DNA from: Tetrastigma voinierianum
Lineage: Eukaryota; Streptophyta; Magnoliopsida; Vitales; Vitaceae
Direction: 5' to 3'
DNA: 64,000 nt
Assembly: GCA_016808115.1 (NCBI GenBank)
Contig: JAEQBH010003948.1
Span: 186,001 to 250,000, forward strand
Made by a program: the position numbers and the translations under genes. Below the pieces are notes generated by a model that searched no databases, was not told the DNA's origin, and worked only from the letters and a program-made list of their open reading frames with translations. Every line of letters begins with the position of its first letter. Position 1 is the stretch's first letter. Below, one piece after another: positions 1-11,063 of the stretch.

Positions 1-530
1 CTGGTTTGGTTGGGCTTGAGGTCGCGACGTGGTTTGGTTGGGCTTGAGGTCGCGACCAGAAGTTGGCGTCGCGACTGGTGAAATTGCAGTGACTGTTTTG
101 GCGTCATGAAGGACATTGGCCATTGAGGTGCGACGGCTGTTAGTGAGACGGCCCCATTTGGGGTCGCGACCTGGTTTGTTGATTGGGGCGGAAAGCGAAG
201 TACCTTAACCCGGATTTGAGGTCACGACACTGGATTGGCACAGCAGTCGCGACTGGTGAAGTCGCGACTTGGCACAGGTTGTTCGGTGGACTGGTGTCCG
301 CGACACGGGCACTGGGTCGCGATAGGGCAGGCCTGGCGGGGGCGGTGCGAAAGCGTGCGCGCGACACAGGAGGCGTGAGCGTAGTGTGTGCGCGACACAG
401 GTTCCCCAGGTGTGTGCATTGTGCGAACTGACCGGTTTTGTGGCGGTCTGCTTGTTTAGGGTCCCTTTGTTTAAGCCTTGTTCATGGACCGCGTTCATGA
501 ACCTTTGTTCCTGAGATTCCAAAAAAAAAA
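1..530 (+). repeat. GC-rich GTCGCGAC-repeat tract, probable LTR tail
   Basis: The stretch repeats the 8-bp palindrome GTCGCGAC and close variants many times (for example near 20, 50, 171 and 240), then passes through a 'gttcatgg' motif (480-500) into an A-run (519-534). The same order (GC-rich palindromic block, 'gttcatgg' or 'tgcattgtttg', A-rich run) is seen at 16900-17220 and 33800-34572, where it ends in LTR-like 'ggggcgtca' or 'ggttaca'. I infer the 3' portion of a gypsy LTR or leader cut by the window edge. Frames on both strands here are shadows of the GC-rich repeat. Confidence 0.5.
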
Positions 531-967
531 AAAAACAATAGAACAATGTTCGAAATCTTGAGATGAATTTATGGTTTAAATTGAGTCCAAAGAACCTACT
601 TGATAAGCTGTTTTTATGTAGCCACTTGTCTGAAAAAACACTTGACAAGTAGACATAATTTGAAATCAGCCCCATTTAAAAAAACATGATATGAAATCAA
701 AGCCACTAAGGTTTACAAGAATGTACAAGTTCCCAATAAGCAATGAAGACATGTCAAAATAAGGGTGACATTATTAATTACAAGGTTACAAATATAAACA
801 TGTAAAACCGGGAATCAAAACCCTTGAAGTAATAATAAGCTTATTTTCTGATATGAACCTTTCATGATAACTGGTTTGTGAAAATACCGCAAAACTAAGT
901 GTTCAAATCATGGATGCAAATAGAAACTGGAGATAGCATTAGCTTTTCCTTGAGGCTTGACTTGAGC

Positions 968-2432
968 TGTGAGACCCCGGAAAATCCATATTTCCTAACG
1001 AAGGATAAAATAGTAATTTAGGTTAAATCAAATTTTCGATCAGATGAGCGGACTTCTCAGTTGAAATCGTCGTGAAATTTAACCGCCGTCGAATTTCGTT
1101 GGATTCCGAGGTGGTCGGGATTTCACGTTTTTCGAGACGTGGGGGTCGGATGACACGTGGTAAGGTGAGTGCACGTAACCTCAGGTGTGACACTTGGCGC
1201 CAAAGAAATGGCCTCACGGTGGAGCCACATGGGTAGCATGATCCATGGCTCACATTGAGCCATGTGGTTAATGATGTCATAAAGGAAATATTGAAATAAG
1301 GGCAAGAGTGGAAAAAGGAGGCCACACATTTGGCTTGAGGAAGGAGAAGGAGGCTTCCTCTTTTGTCTCATCAGATTAGTGCTCGAAGGGAGGAGAAAGT
1401 GAAGGAGAAAAAGGAAGAGAAGGAGAAAATGAAGAGAAAATGTGAGGATAGAAAGTAGAAAAAGAAAGGAAAGAAGAAAAGCGAAAGGAGGGAATAAAGC
1501 AAAAAGGAAAAGGCGAGAAACGTGGAAAGTAGATGCGAAGGCTTTGTTCTTGGGTTTAGAAGAGAAATGCGGCTTCTCTCTAAGATCTACGACGATTGGA
1601 CCGTCGGCTCGCTTCAACAAGAGGCAAAGTTGGTCTACACGTCGAGGGCTACGTGTGAGTCTTAGGATTTGGGGAGTTTCGACAAACTCCGAGAAGGTAG
1701 GGTTTTCTCCACTTGTTTTTATTAGCAAGGGTTATGTAATGGATAGGGATTTGTTGAGGCCTGGATGGCCGTGGTTTCGGTTCCAAAAGCTTTGGACCGA
1801 GTTAGGAAATCCCTAGAGTGTTTTAGACAGTCCACGGACTGTTTGGGTGTTTTGCTTGATTTGCGTGGTGTTATGTTATTGCCATGAGAAAATAACATGT
1901 TTGTGTGAAATTGTGGCTTGTTCCCAGGAACGAACCCCGGCCGGATTGTGCCTTAGCCCATGTGAGCTAAGTTTATGTTATTATTATAAACTGAATAACA
2001 TGATGTATGGGATTTAGTTATGTTAATATGCATGAGTGATATATTAGCATGTGTTGTATGTTGGTGTGCCATTGCATTGCGCAGGTGGGGAGTAGCTTAG
2101 TAAATTACTCTTGGGCTTTGCTCACCGTCGTGGGACTATTTTTTGGAGTGCGAAGGCATTGGGGATGGGACGCGTAGGGACCTTAGAAGCGAAGAAATGG
2201 CTTGAATGACCTTATCTTGTATTTTGTTTTTGTAAAGTGCGGGCAAAAGACCAGGTTTTGTATAAAATGTAATCAAACACGTTGTAAATAAATCATTTTG
2301 TATAAAATGTAATTGTGTTGAATGGATATCTGGGCCCGATCGGTACGTTTTTACTGCGTGTATGGGTCTGTGATGAGACATGTAATTCGTAGGTTGACGG
2401 GTGGTGTAAGGACACCCGGGATTGGGGCGTCA
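968..2432 (+). mobile_element. Solo LTR, Tekay-type Ty3/gypsy, with perfect 5-bp TSD
   Basis: It starts TGTGAGACCCCGGAAA and ends GGGGCGTCA, the terminal sequences shared with the other Tekay LTRs of this window. The flanks carry an exact 5-bp duplication TGAGC (963-967 and 2433-2437). The 3' part matches the reverse complement of 18720-19100 closely (the 'cttttgcccg' and 'ttcttcgcttctaagg' blocks), so the two are members of one ~1.3-1.5-kb LTR subfamily. No internal sequence follows, so this is a solo LTR left by LTR-LTR recombination. The purine-rich stretch 1380-1530 yields long lysine/arginine-rich frames that are not genes. Confidence 0.88.
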
Positions 2433-2437
2433 TGAGC

Positions 2438-4600
2438 TAGAAAGTTGGGTTGAGTTTTGGGAGGTTCGGGTTGAGGCGACGGGGGAGATAAACAATCGTG
2501 TATAAGATATTTTTTTTAGAAAAAGGAAAACTGGGAGCTAGCATTGGAACTTTGCAGAGATTGGGAGCATACTTTGGAATGGGGCAGGCACCGACGGTGG
2601 GGACACACTTGACGGGACCCGGGTCTTAGCACTGGACTATGAAACATATGGTACGAGTGGTATTAGTATATCATTAATTCAAGAAACATTGCCCGTATAG
2701 TCATAACACATATTATACAAACCCGAAATTGAGCTAGTAACGAGAGGTCAATTTATGAGCCGCAACACTCCATATAGGAGGTTTCGAAGCCACTAAGAGT
2801 CGAAGCGCATCATAGTTTTGTGCTATGAGTTGCTTCCTTTGTCGGCGACTAAATGCGATTCTGCCAGCAACCGGTTCTAATAAAATGTTTCGGAATTCAA
2901 AGGCGGTGAAAAAGAATCTTTGCGGGTAAAATTACGAGGATGCAAAAAGGTACGCGAAGGCATTGTTTACGAGACCTCCAAGTCCTTCATCTTGCTCCCC
3001 AGCGAGAGCGGGTCCCTTGTGCATGTTCTTCGTGCAAGAGTGTGCGATTTATCAGGTAAAAATAATGAAGTCTTTTGCATTCTTGCCCACCTGACAAACT
3101 CGGTTTTGAAGTACAAAGGACGGTGAGTTTTATCACGCCACACATAAGCATTTAGTAGACCTAACAATCTTCTTCGTGAAAAAATATAAATACTGTGCAA
3201 GCCTTGAAATGAGGATCCATCAGCCCTGAAATAACGATAATAGAAAAATAGAATGGAATAGAAATCGGCACAATTCGGTTCCAAGTTTGGGGTTTGTTAC
3301 GACACCTCTGCAAATTGCCCCGCGGGATGAAATTGCGTGCATTGCGATCGGAAAATGCCGATTGAGGAGGAAGGGGATTTGATGTGGGTCTATTGGTATC
3401 CTATGAAGAAAACATTAGAGTGCAGAATTGAATTCTTCCTGACTACGAGGCACACACACCCCATGCAGTAATCTAGGCAACAACCATACATATAGAGCAG
3501 GATGTGGGACTACCTCTTTGTGTGCTATGTTGATCTACGTCTTTCTTTGAAATCGACCCTTTTCTTCTTGACAATTATCTCATTCCCTTGCCGGATAATT
3601 TCTGCGGGCCCTTAACTACTTATTGATCATCATCATCATCATTCTGACTCATTTCTCATGTCGACTTTGCAAATTATTGAATGAAATTGCTCAATTATCT
3701 TTGTTAACTCAAGACTAAGAAGAGTCTTTCCAAAATACTATACAAACAATCCCATGCTCTTAAAGGGCTGCTAGTATATAACTAGGTAGACATGCCCCAG
3801 AATTGAAATATCGATTCTTTGTCCTTTCCTCACTTCTTTATACTTAAACAAATTAAAGTGAATTCTCCACCAAAATTTACGTCTCTACTAACAATGCTTT
3901 GCTTTGAAAAGCGGAAGCACATCACATTTATGCCATTTAGGATTTACTTTTCGAATGCTACAAATATTTTGCGATCAGAGGAAGAAAGGTACTTTTGAAA
4001 TACTATGCGAGCGGTCTTACGCGTAATTGATGTCTGAGATTCAAAATCTCAAGTTTCCTACTGACTTTCATAAGCGACCAAACATAAACATAAAAGCAAA
4101 TTTCGAAATTTGCTAATATATATATTAACTGGCGAGAAAAAGATAAGTCCTCAAAATGCTAAACCAGCGGTCCTATCCCACCAGCGATGCGAATATAAGC
4201 ACATAAATCTGCAAAAATGACGCACATCTTGACTATATGGATTTCTCTCCATTTGTCCCTCTCTCGACAACCAAACACAATTTAAGCAAATTTTCACATG
4301 GTAAACTTCAAATATGCATTTTTACGTTGGTAACCAATTAAGTACTTATTGCTATAACACTACATCCTTAAAGCTTGAGTCGGTCGGTCATCAATATTCC
4401 AGTTTCTCTCCTTTTCCCACTTCCTCGGCAACCAAACACAGTCTGCAGTTCGCAATTCTTATGCAAACCTTTCAAATATAATTTTTCCAAAAGCGAAACG
4501 AAGAATTTGATTTAGCAACCACTATGATCCAAAGAATGAGCCACGTATAGCCGTAATTGCCCCTCATTCCTTGATTATCGGTTCTCCCATTCCTTAAGGA
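2438..4600. other. Unclassified intergenic DNA
   Basis: No LTR ends, retroelement motifs or recognisable protein family were found on either strand. A 68-codon open frame (2920-3126, +) has no familiar motif and no clear gene context. Composition is mixed, with AT-rich pieces near 3900-4150. This is one of the few parts of the window that could be low-copy sequence. Confidence 0.4.
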
Positions 4601-5096
4601 ATTCGGACAAACAAAAAGGAAGAAAAATTAAAGGAACCACAAGCCTCCTTCTTCTTCGACTCCTCCGAGAATCTTCCTCAGCTCATCCTCCTCATCCTCC
4701 TCCCTCCTCTTCCTCTCAGCCTCCTCAAAGCCGCCTACCCCATCTCGCTCCTCCCACATCTAATCTCCCTCTCTCGTTTCCTCTCGGCCTCTTCCTCCAC
4801 CATCGCCTCGGTCTCTCACATCTCCGGGATCATTCCAATAGCGCCTCCTCTTCGTCCAGCGCAGCGCGCCATAGTCCTCTGGCTTCTCTTACGCTATTTA
4901 GCCTTTCTCTTCTCGCCAGACTCATGCTCTGGTTCTCATTCCTCACGATTCTCTGTTCTTTGAATCTCCATTACATCTTGATTCTCCATTTTAAGTAGGG
5001 TGCAGTGTTCGACCTTGCATAATCCACTAGGGTTTGGAAGCAGTTGATTCCGTGAAGATGGTAGTGATGTCGAGAACTCTCGAGTTTCGAACTTAA
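4600..5096 (+). other. CT-rich 5'UTR-like segment with short ATG frame; possible gene-start relic
   Basis: From about 4640 to 4980 the plus strand is strongly CT-rich (repeats of cctcctc/ttcctc), as in many plant 5' untranslated leaders. One plus frame stays open from about 4619 to 4969, but runs of CTC/TCC codons lack stops by composition. An ATG at 5058 begins a 12-codon frame (MVVMSRTLEF...) that ends just where the foldback begins. A gene start truncated by the insertion is possible. No protein family is recognisable, so this is context only. Confidence 0.3.
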
Positions 5097-5111
5097 AGGG
5101 AATTGGCTTAA

Positions 5112-6925
5112 AGGAAAAAAAAGAAAGTTACTTGCAAAATTAACTTTACATTTATAACAGCAAATATGCCTATTTTGGACAAAATTACCCCTCGATATGC
5201 CACATCACCCCCAAATTGAGCCTTTCTCTCTTGTTTTTCATTCCTTGGAGCTTTCTCGGTTTCTCCCTTCTAAACTTTCAAAAATACGAACTTGAGTTCC
5301 TATTTTTCTTTGGCTATAACTCAGAAAGAATCCCAATGAACTATCTTCACCCGGCTTAATCCTTATTTTTGTTCTTCTTTGGGGAGGCATCTCGAGTCGA
5401 GAAGAATGGCTTATGTCGAATGTGCTATGAGAAGAATAAGTGATTCGATCCTCAATTTAAAACCAGATTTCTTCGATCTTGTTCTGGAGTAGTTGGCGGC
5501 ACTTGAACAAACTTTAAGAATGTCAAGTCCAAGTTTTTAACACATTTTTACTGATATTCGACTTAAACATCGTTAAGCTAGTATTTAAACAAACTTGAAA
5601 GGTGTCAAATCTAAGTTTTTAACACAGTTTCTATACATATTGGACTTAACTATTAATTTATATTTGAATAAACTTGAAGAAGTTAAGTCCAGGTTTGTAA
5701 CTCAATAACTATTTAGATTGAAACATGCATATATTTGAGCAAACTTAGTGTCAAAGGTGGTTTGTAACCATTATGGCACAAAGTAGTTATTTAGTATCAA
5801 ATCTAAAAGAGCGGAGTAAACAGGAAGAGCTACAAGCATTGAGAGATAAATGAATAAGGAAAGGAAAGGAAAATATAGGAAAATGAAAGTTTGAGAAATG
5901 AGAGTAAATTGCCATATGGTGGTTAAAGAGTCATTGTCAAGAGAATTATGTGTTTTATCTTTATTTTTTGGAGTTTTTAACGAAAATGGGTTAGAATTTG
6001 TAATATCATTTCCCTTTTGTCCTTTTAACGGTTACCACGGCTGTAAAGATAAAAACACATCATTACCCTCTATATATGACAGCTTACTATAATTTCCCTC
6101 AAACTTTCATTCCTATTTTCTTTCATTTCATATTTATTTCTCGAGCATTTGTAACTTTTCTCTTTACTGTTCTCTTTTAGATTTGATATAAATGTACTTT
6201 GTTATAATGGTGAATCGTATTTAATCTAGATTTGTTCAAATATGAACAGGAATCAAGCTAAATAGCTGATGATTACAAACTTTGAGCAGCTCCTTAAAGT
6301 TTGTTGAGTATAACTAACGATAGTTAGAAGTCCAGCGTATAGAAGCTGTGTTAGAAAACAAACTTGACACCTTTTCGAGGTTTGTTAAATGTTAACTTAA
6401 TGATGGTTAAGTCTAGCGTAATACGGCGTATTTGAGAAACCTAGACTTAACACCATTCAAGTTTGTTTAGATGCTAACTTAACGATGGTTAAGTTGAATA
6501 TTAGAAGAAATGTGTTAAAAACTTTGACTTGACATCCTTCAAGTTTGTTAAAGTGTTGCAAAAGAAGAGAACAAGCTTGAAAGAAGCCGGGTTTGAATTT
6601 GGGGATTGCATCACTTATTCTTCATAGCACATCCGACATAAGCTCTTCTTCTTGAATTTGAGATGCTCTTAAAGGAAGAAGAATAAGAACAAGAATTAAG
6701 CGGTAAAGATAAATGTTGGGATTCTTTGAGTGATAAATGAAGAAAAATAGGAACTTAATAAGAAGCCATTGGTGACCTGGGTTTGAAAGAAAAAAGCTTC
6801 GAAGGAATGAAAAATAAGAGAAGTGTTGAATTTTAGGGTGATGTGAAGGAACACATTGGGGTATTTTGTCGAGTATATTTTAAGGTTAAATGAGGTTAGA
6901 TTTGTGAATAACTTTTGTTTTTGTC
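5112..6925. mobile_element. Giant foldback element (two ~0.85-kb inverted arms)
   Basis: The left arm (about 5112-5963) matches the reverse complement of the right arm (about 6042-6925) almost end to end. For example, 'gcttatgtcgaatgtgctatg' at 5410 pairs with its complement near 6625, and 'gtgttttatcttta' at 5948 pairs near 6042-6056. Only about 78 bases, including 'taacggttacc', separate the arms. There is no transposase frame. Long inverted repeats with little between them suit a non-autonomous foldback or Mutator-like element, but I could not find a clean target duplication. Outer ends are approximate. A transcript would fold into one very long hairpin. Confidence 0.78.
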
Positions 6926-7042
6926 AATTTTAAACTAATTTTTCTTTATTTTTTTTGTTTTAACAAAAAAGGCTAGATTTGTAATATCTTTTACCTTTTG
7001 TCTATTTTAAACTGTTACCCCTAAAAAGTTTGAATTTGTTCA

Positions 7043-7450
7043 TTTATTGAGGAATTGATTTAAAAGGGATAAAAACAAAAGTTATTTACAAAACTAACCC
7101 TTACTTTTATAACCTTAAAATATTCACACTTTGGACAAGTACCCCTTAATGTGTGCTAAAACCAAAATATTATAAATCTAACAAATTTCTATATATATTA
7201 AACAACCATTGTTAAGTTAACATTTAAATAAACTTAGAGGGTGTCAAGTCAGTTTGTAACACAACACGTACATCGGAATTAACCATCGTTAAGTTATATT
7301 TACAAAAACTTGAAACAAGTTAAGTTCAGGTTTATATGATGGTTAGAAGGATAAATTTATCAAAATTATGTAAAAATATCATTCTTTTTTGGGTTTTAAG
7401 AAAATAGGATAAATTTGTAATTTTTTTTGGTCCCTTTTTAAACGGTTGCC
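7043..7450 (+). repeat. Third, direct copy of the foldback arm end
   Basis: 'gggataaaaacaaaagtta' followed by 'ttataacc', 'ctttggacaa' and 'taccccttaatgtg' repeats the outer part of the left foldback arm (5112-5200) in the same orientation. Further on, 'taaccatcgttaagtta' and 'gtgtcaagtc' match the arm interior. It ends with a 'taaacggttgcc' motif like the loop of the foldback. It may be a second, degraded family member. Confidence 0.6.
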
Positions 7451-7499
7451 TCCTACATTCTTAAAGAAATGCCTTTGAAAATAATTTTATGCTCGTTTG

Positions 7500-7930
7500 A
7501 TTGGGTTACGATGAAACACTCACGATCGTCGCATGAGGAAGAAAGACGTGACTTACGAGCAAAAGATCGAGGAGGTACTTCTTGTTCCGCAATTTCAACA
7601 ATATAATAGAAATCTATCGATTAGATGATGTAGTTCGGCTATGAAGAATAATAAAAATTAAAATAAAATGAACAACTAAATAGAATGAAGTTCTCGAGTT
7701 TTTCAATATTATATCAAGTCTACCAAAAACAAAAACATAAGATGTTATTTATAGGCACCAATATAAACCTTAACAGATAAATCCAAAAAATCATAATAGA
7801 TAAATCCTAAAAAGCTCAAACAGATAAAACCTAACAGATAAATCACTTAAAGCCTAAGATAAATCCCTAAAGTACAAATAAATAATAAAGTATAGTGAAC
7901 TTGGATTTTTATCTCGTCGAAGCTTAGATG
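7500..7930. repeat. AT-rich segment with degenerate 'aacagataaatcc' repeats
   Basis: Between about 7768 and 7866 the motif 'cagataaatcc(t)' recurs at least five times with variable spacing. Such stretches occur in plant LTR sequences ('atttataggcaccaa' precedes it), but no LTR ends were found. No coding signal. Confidence 0.4.
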
Positions 7931-7989
7931 GGCCTCCATACCCTATCATTGATTAATTTATTTGGCGTTTGATAATCTTTTGACGAGGC

Positions 7990-8514
7990 ATATCGATTAC
8001 GGGAAGATCGGATCGACGATTTCGGGATGAGCCTTGTTTAATGCTATGTCGGTTAACTTGAGGCGTGCGAACCGATGTTCTTTCAAAGAGAGATAGAGAT
8101 ACGTTTGGACTTGTATTTCGGTTCTCAGATTTTGATCTTTCTTTGTAGGGAAACATAGGGAAGACCGATTTTGTTAATTGGGTTTATTGTGTTGGAGGCT
8201 GATATAAAGGCCAACATAGATGAATTGAGTTAATTTTGATTTGAGGAACAAACATAGATCTGATATTGATAGATGGTTGAGGTTGCTTGTCAAATAGAGT
8301 TCCATATTTAGGCAACTTGTTAGGTAATGATAATAATGGTCTTCTCGTTTCCATGTCGGTGTGGGGTTAAGTTCAAGGGCCTTGCTTGAGAACCACTAGT
8401 ATGTTTGTTGGGTTTAAATCCTGATCTTTATCACGAAGGTTGTGGATGTGGGTTATGGTGAATATCTTTTATCTAATTGTGAGCTTCTTGAGCGATTATT
8501 TTGCGCGTCAAAAC
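7990..8514 (+). pseudogene. F-box/LRR protein relic, N-terminal part (F-box to LRR)
   Basis: Translating plus frames piecewise gives, in order, an F-box-like start (DRIDD... at about 8008, then the 'LMLCRLT' and 'VLSKR' equivalents at about 8040-8100), 'KTDFVNWV' (8162), 'VNFDLRNKHRSDIDRWLR' (8230) and 'GYGEYLLSNCELLERLF' (8453). This is the usual order in plant F-box/LRR proteins: F-box, linker, DIDRW-type motif, then LSNCPLLERL. These proteins are substrate receptors of SCF ubiquitin ligases. At least three frame changes are needed, so it is called a pseudogene. The exon is interrupted at 8514 by a 730-bp insertion and resumes at 9245. Confidence 0.72.
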
Positions 8515-9244
8515 CGGGGCAAAATTTCAGATATTTGGTAGAAATATCGGTTATCGTGGAGGTCGATAAGATATCTCCCATAGAAATTTTGTTTAGATTT
8601 TTCTCGACATTTCCTTTGTTTTCCTTTTGTTCTTTGACTCCAAAAATCTAAAAAAAATGCTTATGTGGGTTTCGAACCACGCCCAAAATCTTAGAAGTGG
8701 CGCAATCAAACCCCGTAAAGCAATTGATTGCACTTATTATATATAGTGCAAACTTTTCTCTTATATGTATTGTTAATTCAGAATCCCTACCACCATATGA
8801 TTATAATATTTTATTTTATTTTTATTTTACATTATAACTTATAATATTTTTAAATCAAATATTAATTTGAAAAGGAAAAAAAGTAAAATAATACCATTTA
8901 AAAATTTAAAATTATAATATATAGTATTTTGAATCTCCTCATTATCTACATAATATTTATAATAATAACAAAAAATAAATAAATAATATCTCTTTAACAT
9001 AATAATATCTTAATAATATATTAAATATAACATATTTAATTTAATAAAATTACTAATCCATTTGATTTTAATACACCTTAATTAAGATATGAATAATTTC
9101 ATCATCTATATAATTAAAATATGAAAAAAAAATTTAATCGAACCGATATTTTGTAAAAATATCCACCGATATTTTAAGTATTTAAATATTTAGTAAAAAT
9201 CCGATTCTGGAGTATATCGTGTTTACCGATATTTTGATCCTTGA
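8515..9244. mobile_element. 730-bp hAT-like AT-rich insertion in the F-box exon
   Basis: The insertion is bounded by near-identical 8-mers, gTCAAAAC (8507-8514) and aTCAAAAC (9244-9251), the duplication length expected for hAT elements. The ends are imperfectly inverted: 'ggggcaaaattt' at the left against 'ggatcaaaatatcgg' read inward from the right. The interior is very AT-rich with no transposase. Removing it joins the F-box 'ERLFCASK' text to the following 'LRHLKV' text, which independently supports the boundaries. The class is inferred from the duplication length. Confidence 0.72.
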
Positions 9245-9511
9245 TCAAAACTATGGTTTGAGGCATTTAAAAGTTCATAGCCCATCTCCCATGTTGAGGT
9301 ACTTAGAAGTGATGCAACCTTGTTTCACTTACTTATGTTGGAAGTGAGCCAAAGATGCTTTTTAAGAATGTACCTCGGCTTTTCGAGGTATCTTTTGGTA
9401 GTTGTTACTACTGGCCTGTATGGTGTGTGAAGTGTATTATTTCTATGGTTTCATGGTATCTTCCTTAGTTAGAAATTCTTCACTTGAGAATCGATCATGG
9501 AGCATAGGTTA
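9245..9511 (+). pseudogene. F-box/LRR protein relic, central LRR part
   Basis: Plus-strand frames read 'LRHLKVHSPSPMLRYLEV' (about 9258-9312) and then 'LKNVPRLFEVSFG' (about 9362-9400). These match the consecutive LRR-like blocks of plant F-box/LRR proteins (..LKHL..CP.LE.LEI.. and ..LKNVP.LVEVS.G..). A frame change separates the two blocks. Coding resemblance fades near 9480, and a solo LTR begins at 9512. Confidence 0.68.
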
Positions 9512-10866
9512 TGTAAGACCCGAGAAATTCCAATTTAAGAATAAAGACAATCGTAATTTTGATTCTGAAATTATAAAATTCGGTTAAAAATCGTAATTAA
9601 TTCTCTGAATCTCCCGGATAATGAAAGCAGTTCAGTTGGAATCGTCTCATGAAAATCTAGTTAGCACGTAAAATTTGCAATTTCTTTGAGGCGATCGGAT
9701 CGGCACGTTTTTCGAGGCATGTGATTCGGTCTTAAATAAATCGATAAATTACGTGTAGAAATTAATTTGGAGAGTTGGTCGATCAAGGAATTAATGGGTT
9801 AATGCTGAATGTGTTAACAAATGACAAATTATATGGAATTAAATTGTGTTTATTAAGCCATTGGAACGAGATTATGATTTGCTTTCGGTGAGCTAGAATT
9901 GGGTGATGATTGATGTGTTGAATTATATGCTGTATTGTAGTTGATTGAAAAAATGCATATTGACATATTGTGTAAATGGTTTTGAAATGGCATAATGCAT
10001 TTTCATATCGCTTAGGTAACCTAGAATTAAGAGGGTGTGAGTGCATGACAAGGTATTTTTGTAAGCGGATATAGTTGCGAAAGGAATTTCACGAGGATGA
10101 TATTCAGGAGGGTGGAGTTGGGAGATGAGCGACGGATCATTTCGGATGAGGACCGTAGTTTGTTTTTGGAAAGCTCACCAGCCAATTCACCATAGAGGTA
10201 GTCCCGTAGTAGAATATTTCCAGGTAGTATATTTTCAAGAACAAAAGTTTTGTTTTTAGTGATTATTTTCTCATACATGGCTTAGACGGTGTGAGTGAGT
10301 CGGTGAGGACTCGTGACATGGGGTGATCATGTAGACATTCAGAGTAGGATCATGTATTTACTTGAGGTGTGTGTTTACTTTAGACATTGCTTGCACTTAG
10401 GTGGTGAAGTGGCCAGCAGAGCGTTCTCCTCTTGAGCTTTACTTCCTTGGGTGTGGGACCCCCTTTATTTTTCGGGTGCATGGAGCGCTGAAGACAATTC
10501 ATTTTGAAGAAATGGTTCATGATTTTGATGGTTTTGGACATAACATGTAGTAGACTTGTAGATGTTAATATATGTTTGTATAAAAGTGTAAATCAACTAT
10601 GGGTATTGGGAGATAATTGGAGAATAGTTGGTAGCTGTTTTTATGAGTAGTTTATGAGCCCGAGAAGCGTTTATCATGTTGGGATATATATTGCACATAT
10701 TGGATTGTTTGGGACCGAGGTTATGCGGGTTTGTAATTGGTGGAAATCCATCTGAAGGAGACTACGCGGGTTACACTACTGAGAATGAGCGTCAGGTAGC
10801 AGACGCATCACTTGTATTCATGAGTTGACGGGTAGTCAACGGACCCCCGGGTTTTGGGGCGTCACA
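9512..10866 (+). mobile_element. Solo LTR, Tekay-type Ty3/gypsy, inside the F-box gene
   Basis: It begins TGTAAGACCCGAGAAATT and ends GGGGCGTCACA, the cleanest termini of this family in the window. Flanks GGTTA (9507-9511) and GGTTT (10867-10871) differ at one base, consistent with an aged 5-bp duplication. It contains the 'gttgacgggtagtcaacgg' block typical of the 3' end of these LTRs. There is no internal region, so it is a solo LTR. It lies in the same orientation as the F-box gene, probably in or next to an intron. Confidence 0.85.
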
Positions 10867-11063
10867 GGTTTGTTTCCATGTTTCTCTAACTATTTGTTTT
10901 TGTATATACATGTTTGCATACTTTGTGATTTTTGTTTTTCGAAGTGTTGGTGATTACTTATTGCGGGACTTAAAACCTCAAACAAATTTGTGTTGGTTGT
11001 GAATAGATGAGCTGAGTTCTCGTTGGATTTCTTGCCTCGATCAAGTATTGGCACACATTGCAG

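Noticed and set aside
1123..1728. 201-codon minus-strand frame rich in Leu/Phe/Ser
   Set aside because: It lies wholly inside the solo LTR (968-2432), antisense to a purine-rich stretch that lacks stop codons by composition.
8658..8680. tRNA gene suggested by 'gtgggtttcgaaccacgcc'
   Set aside because: Only a T-arm-like string; no cloverleaf can be built, and it is inside the hAT-like insertion.
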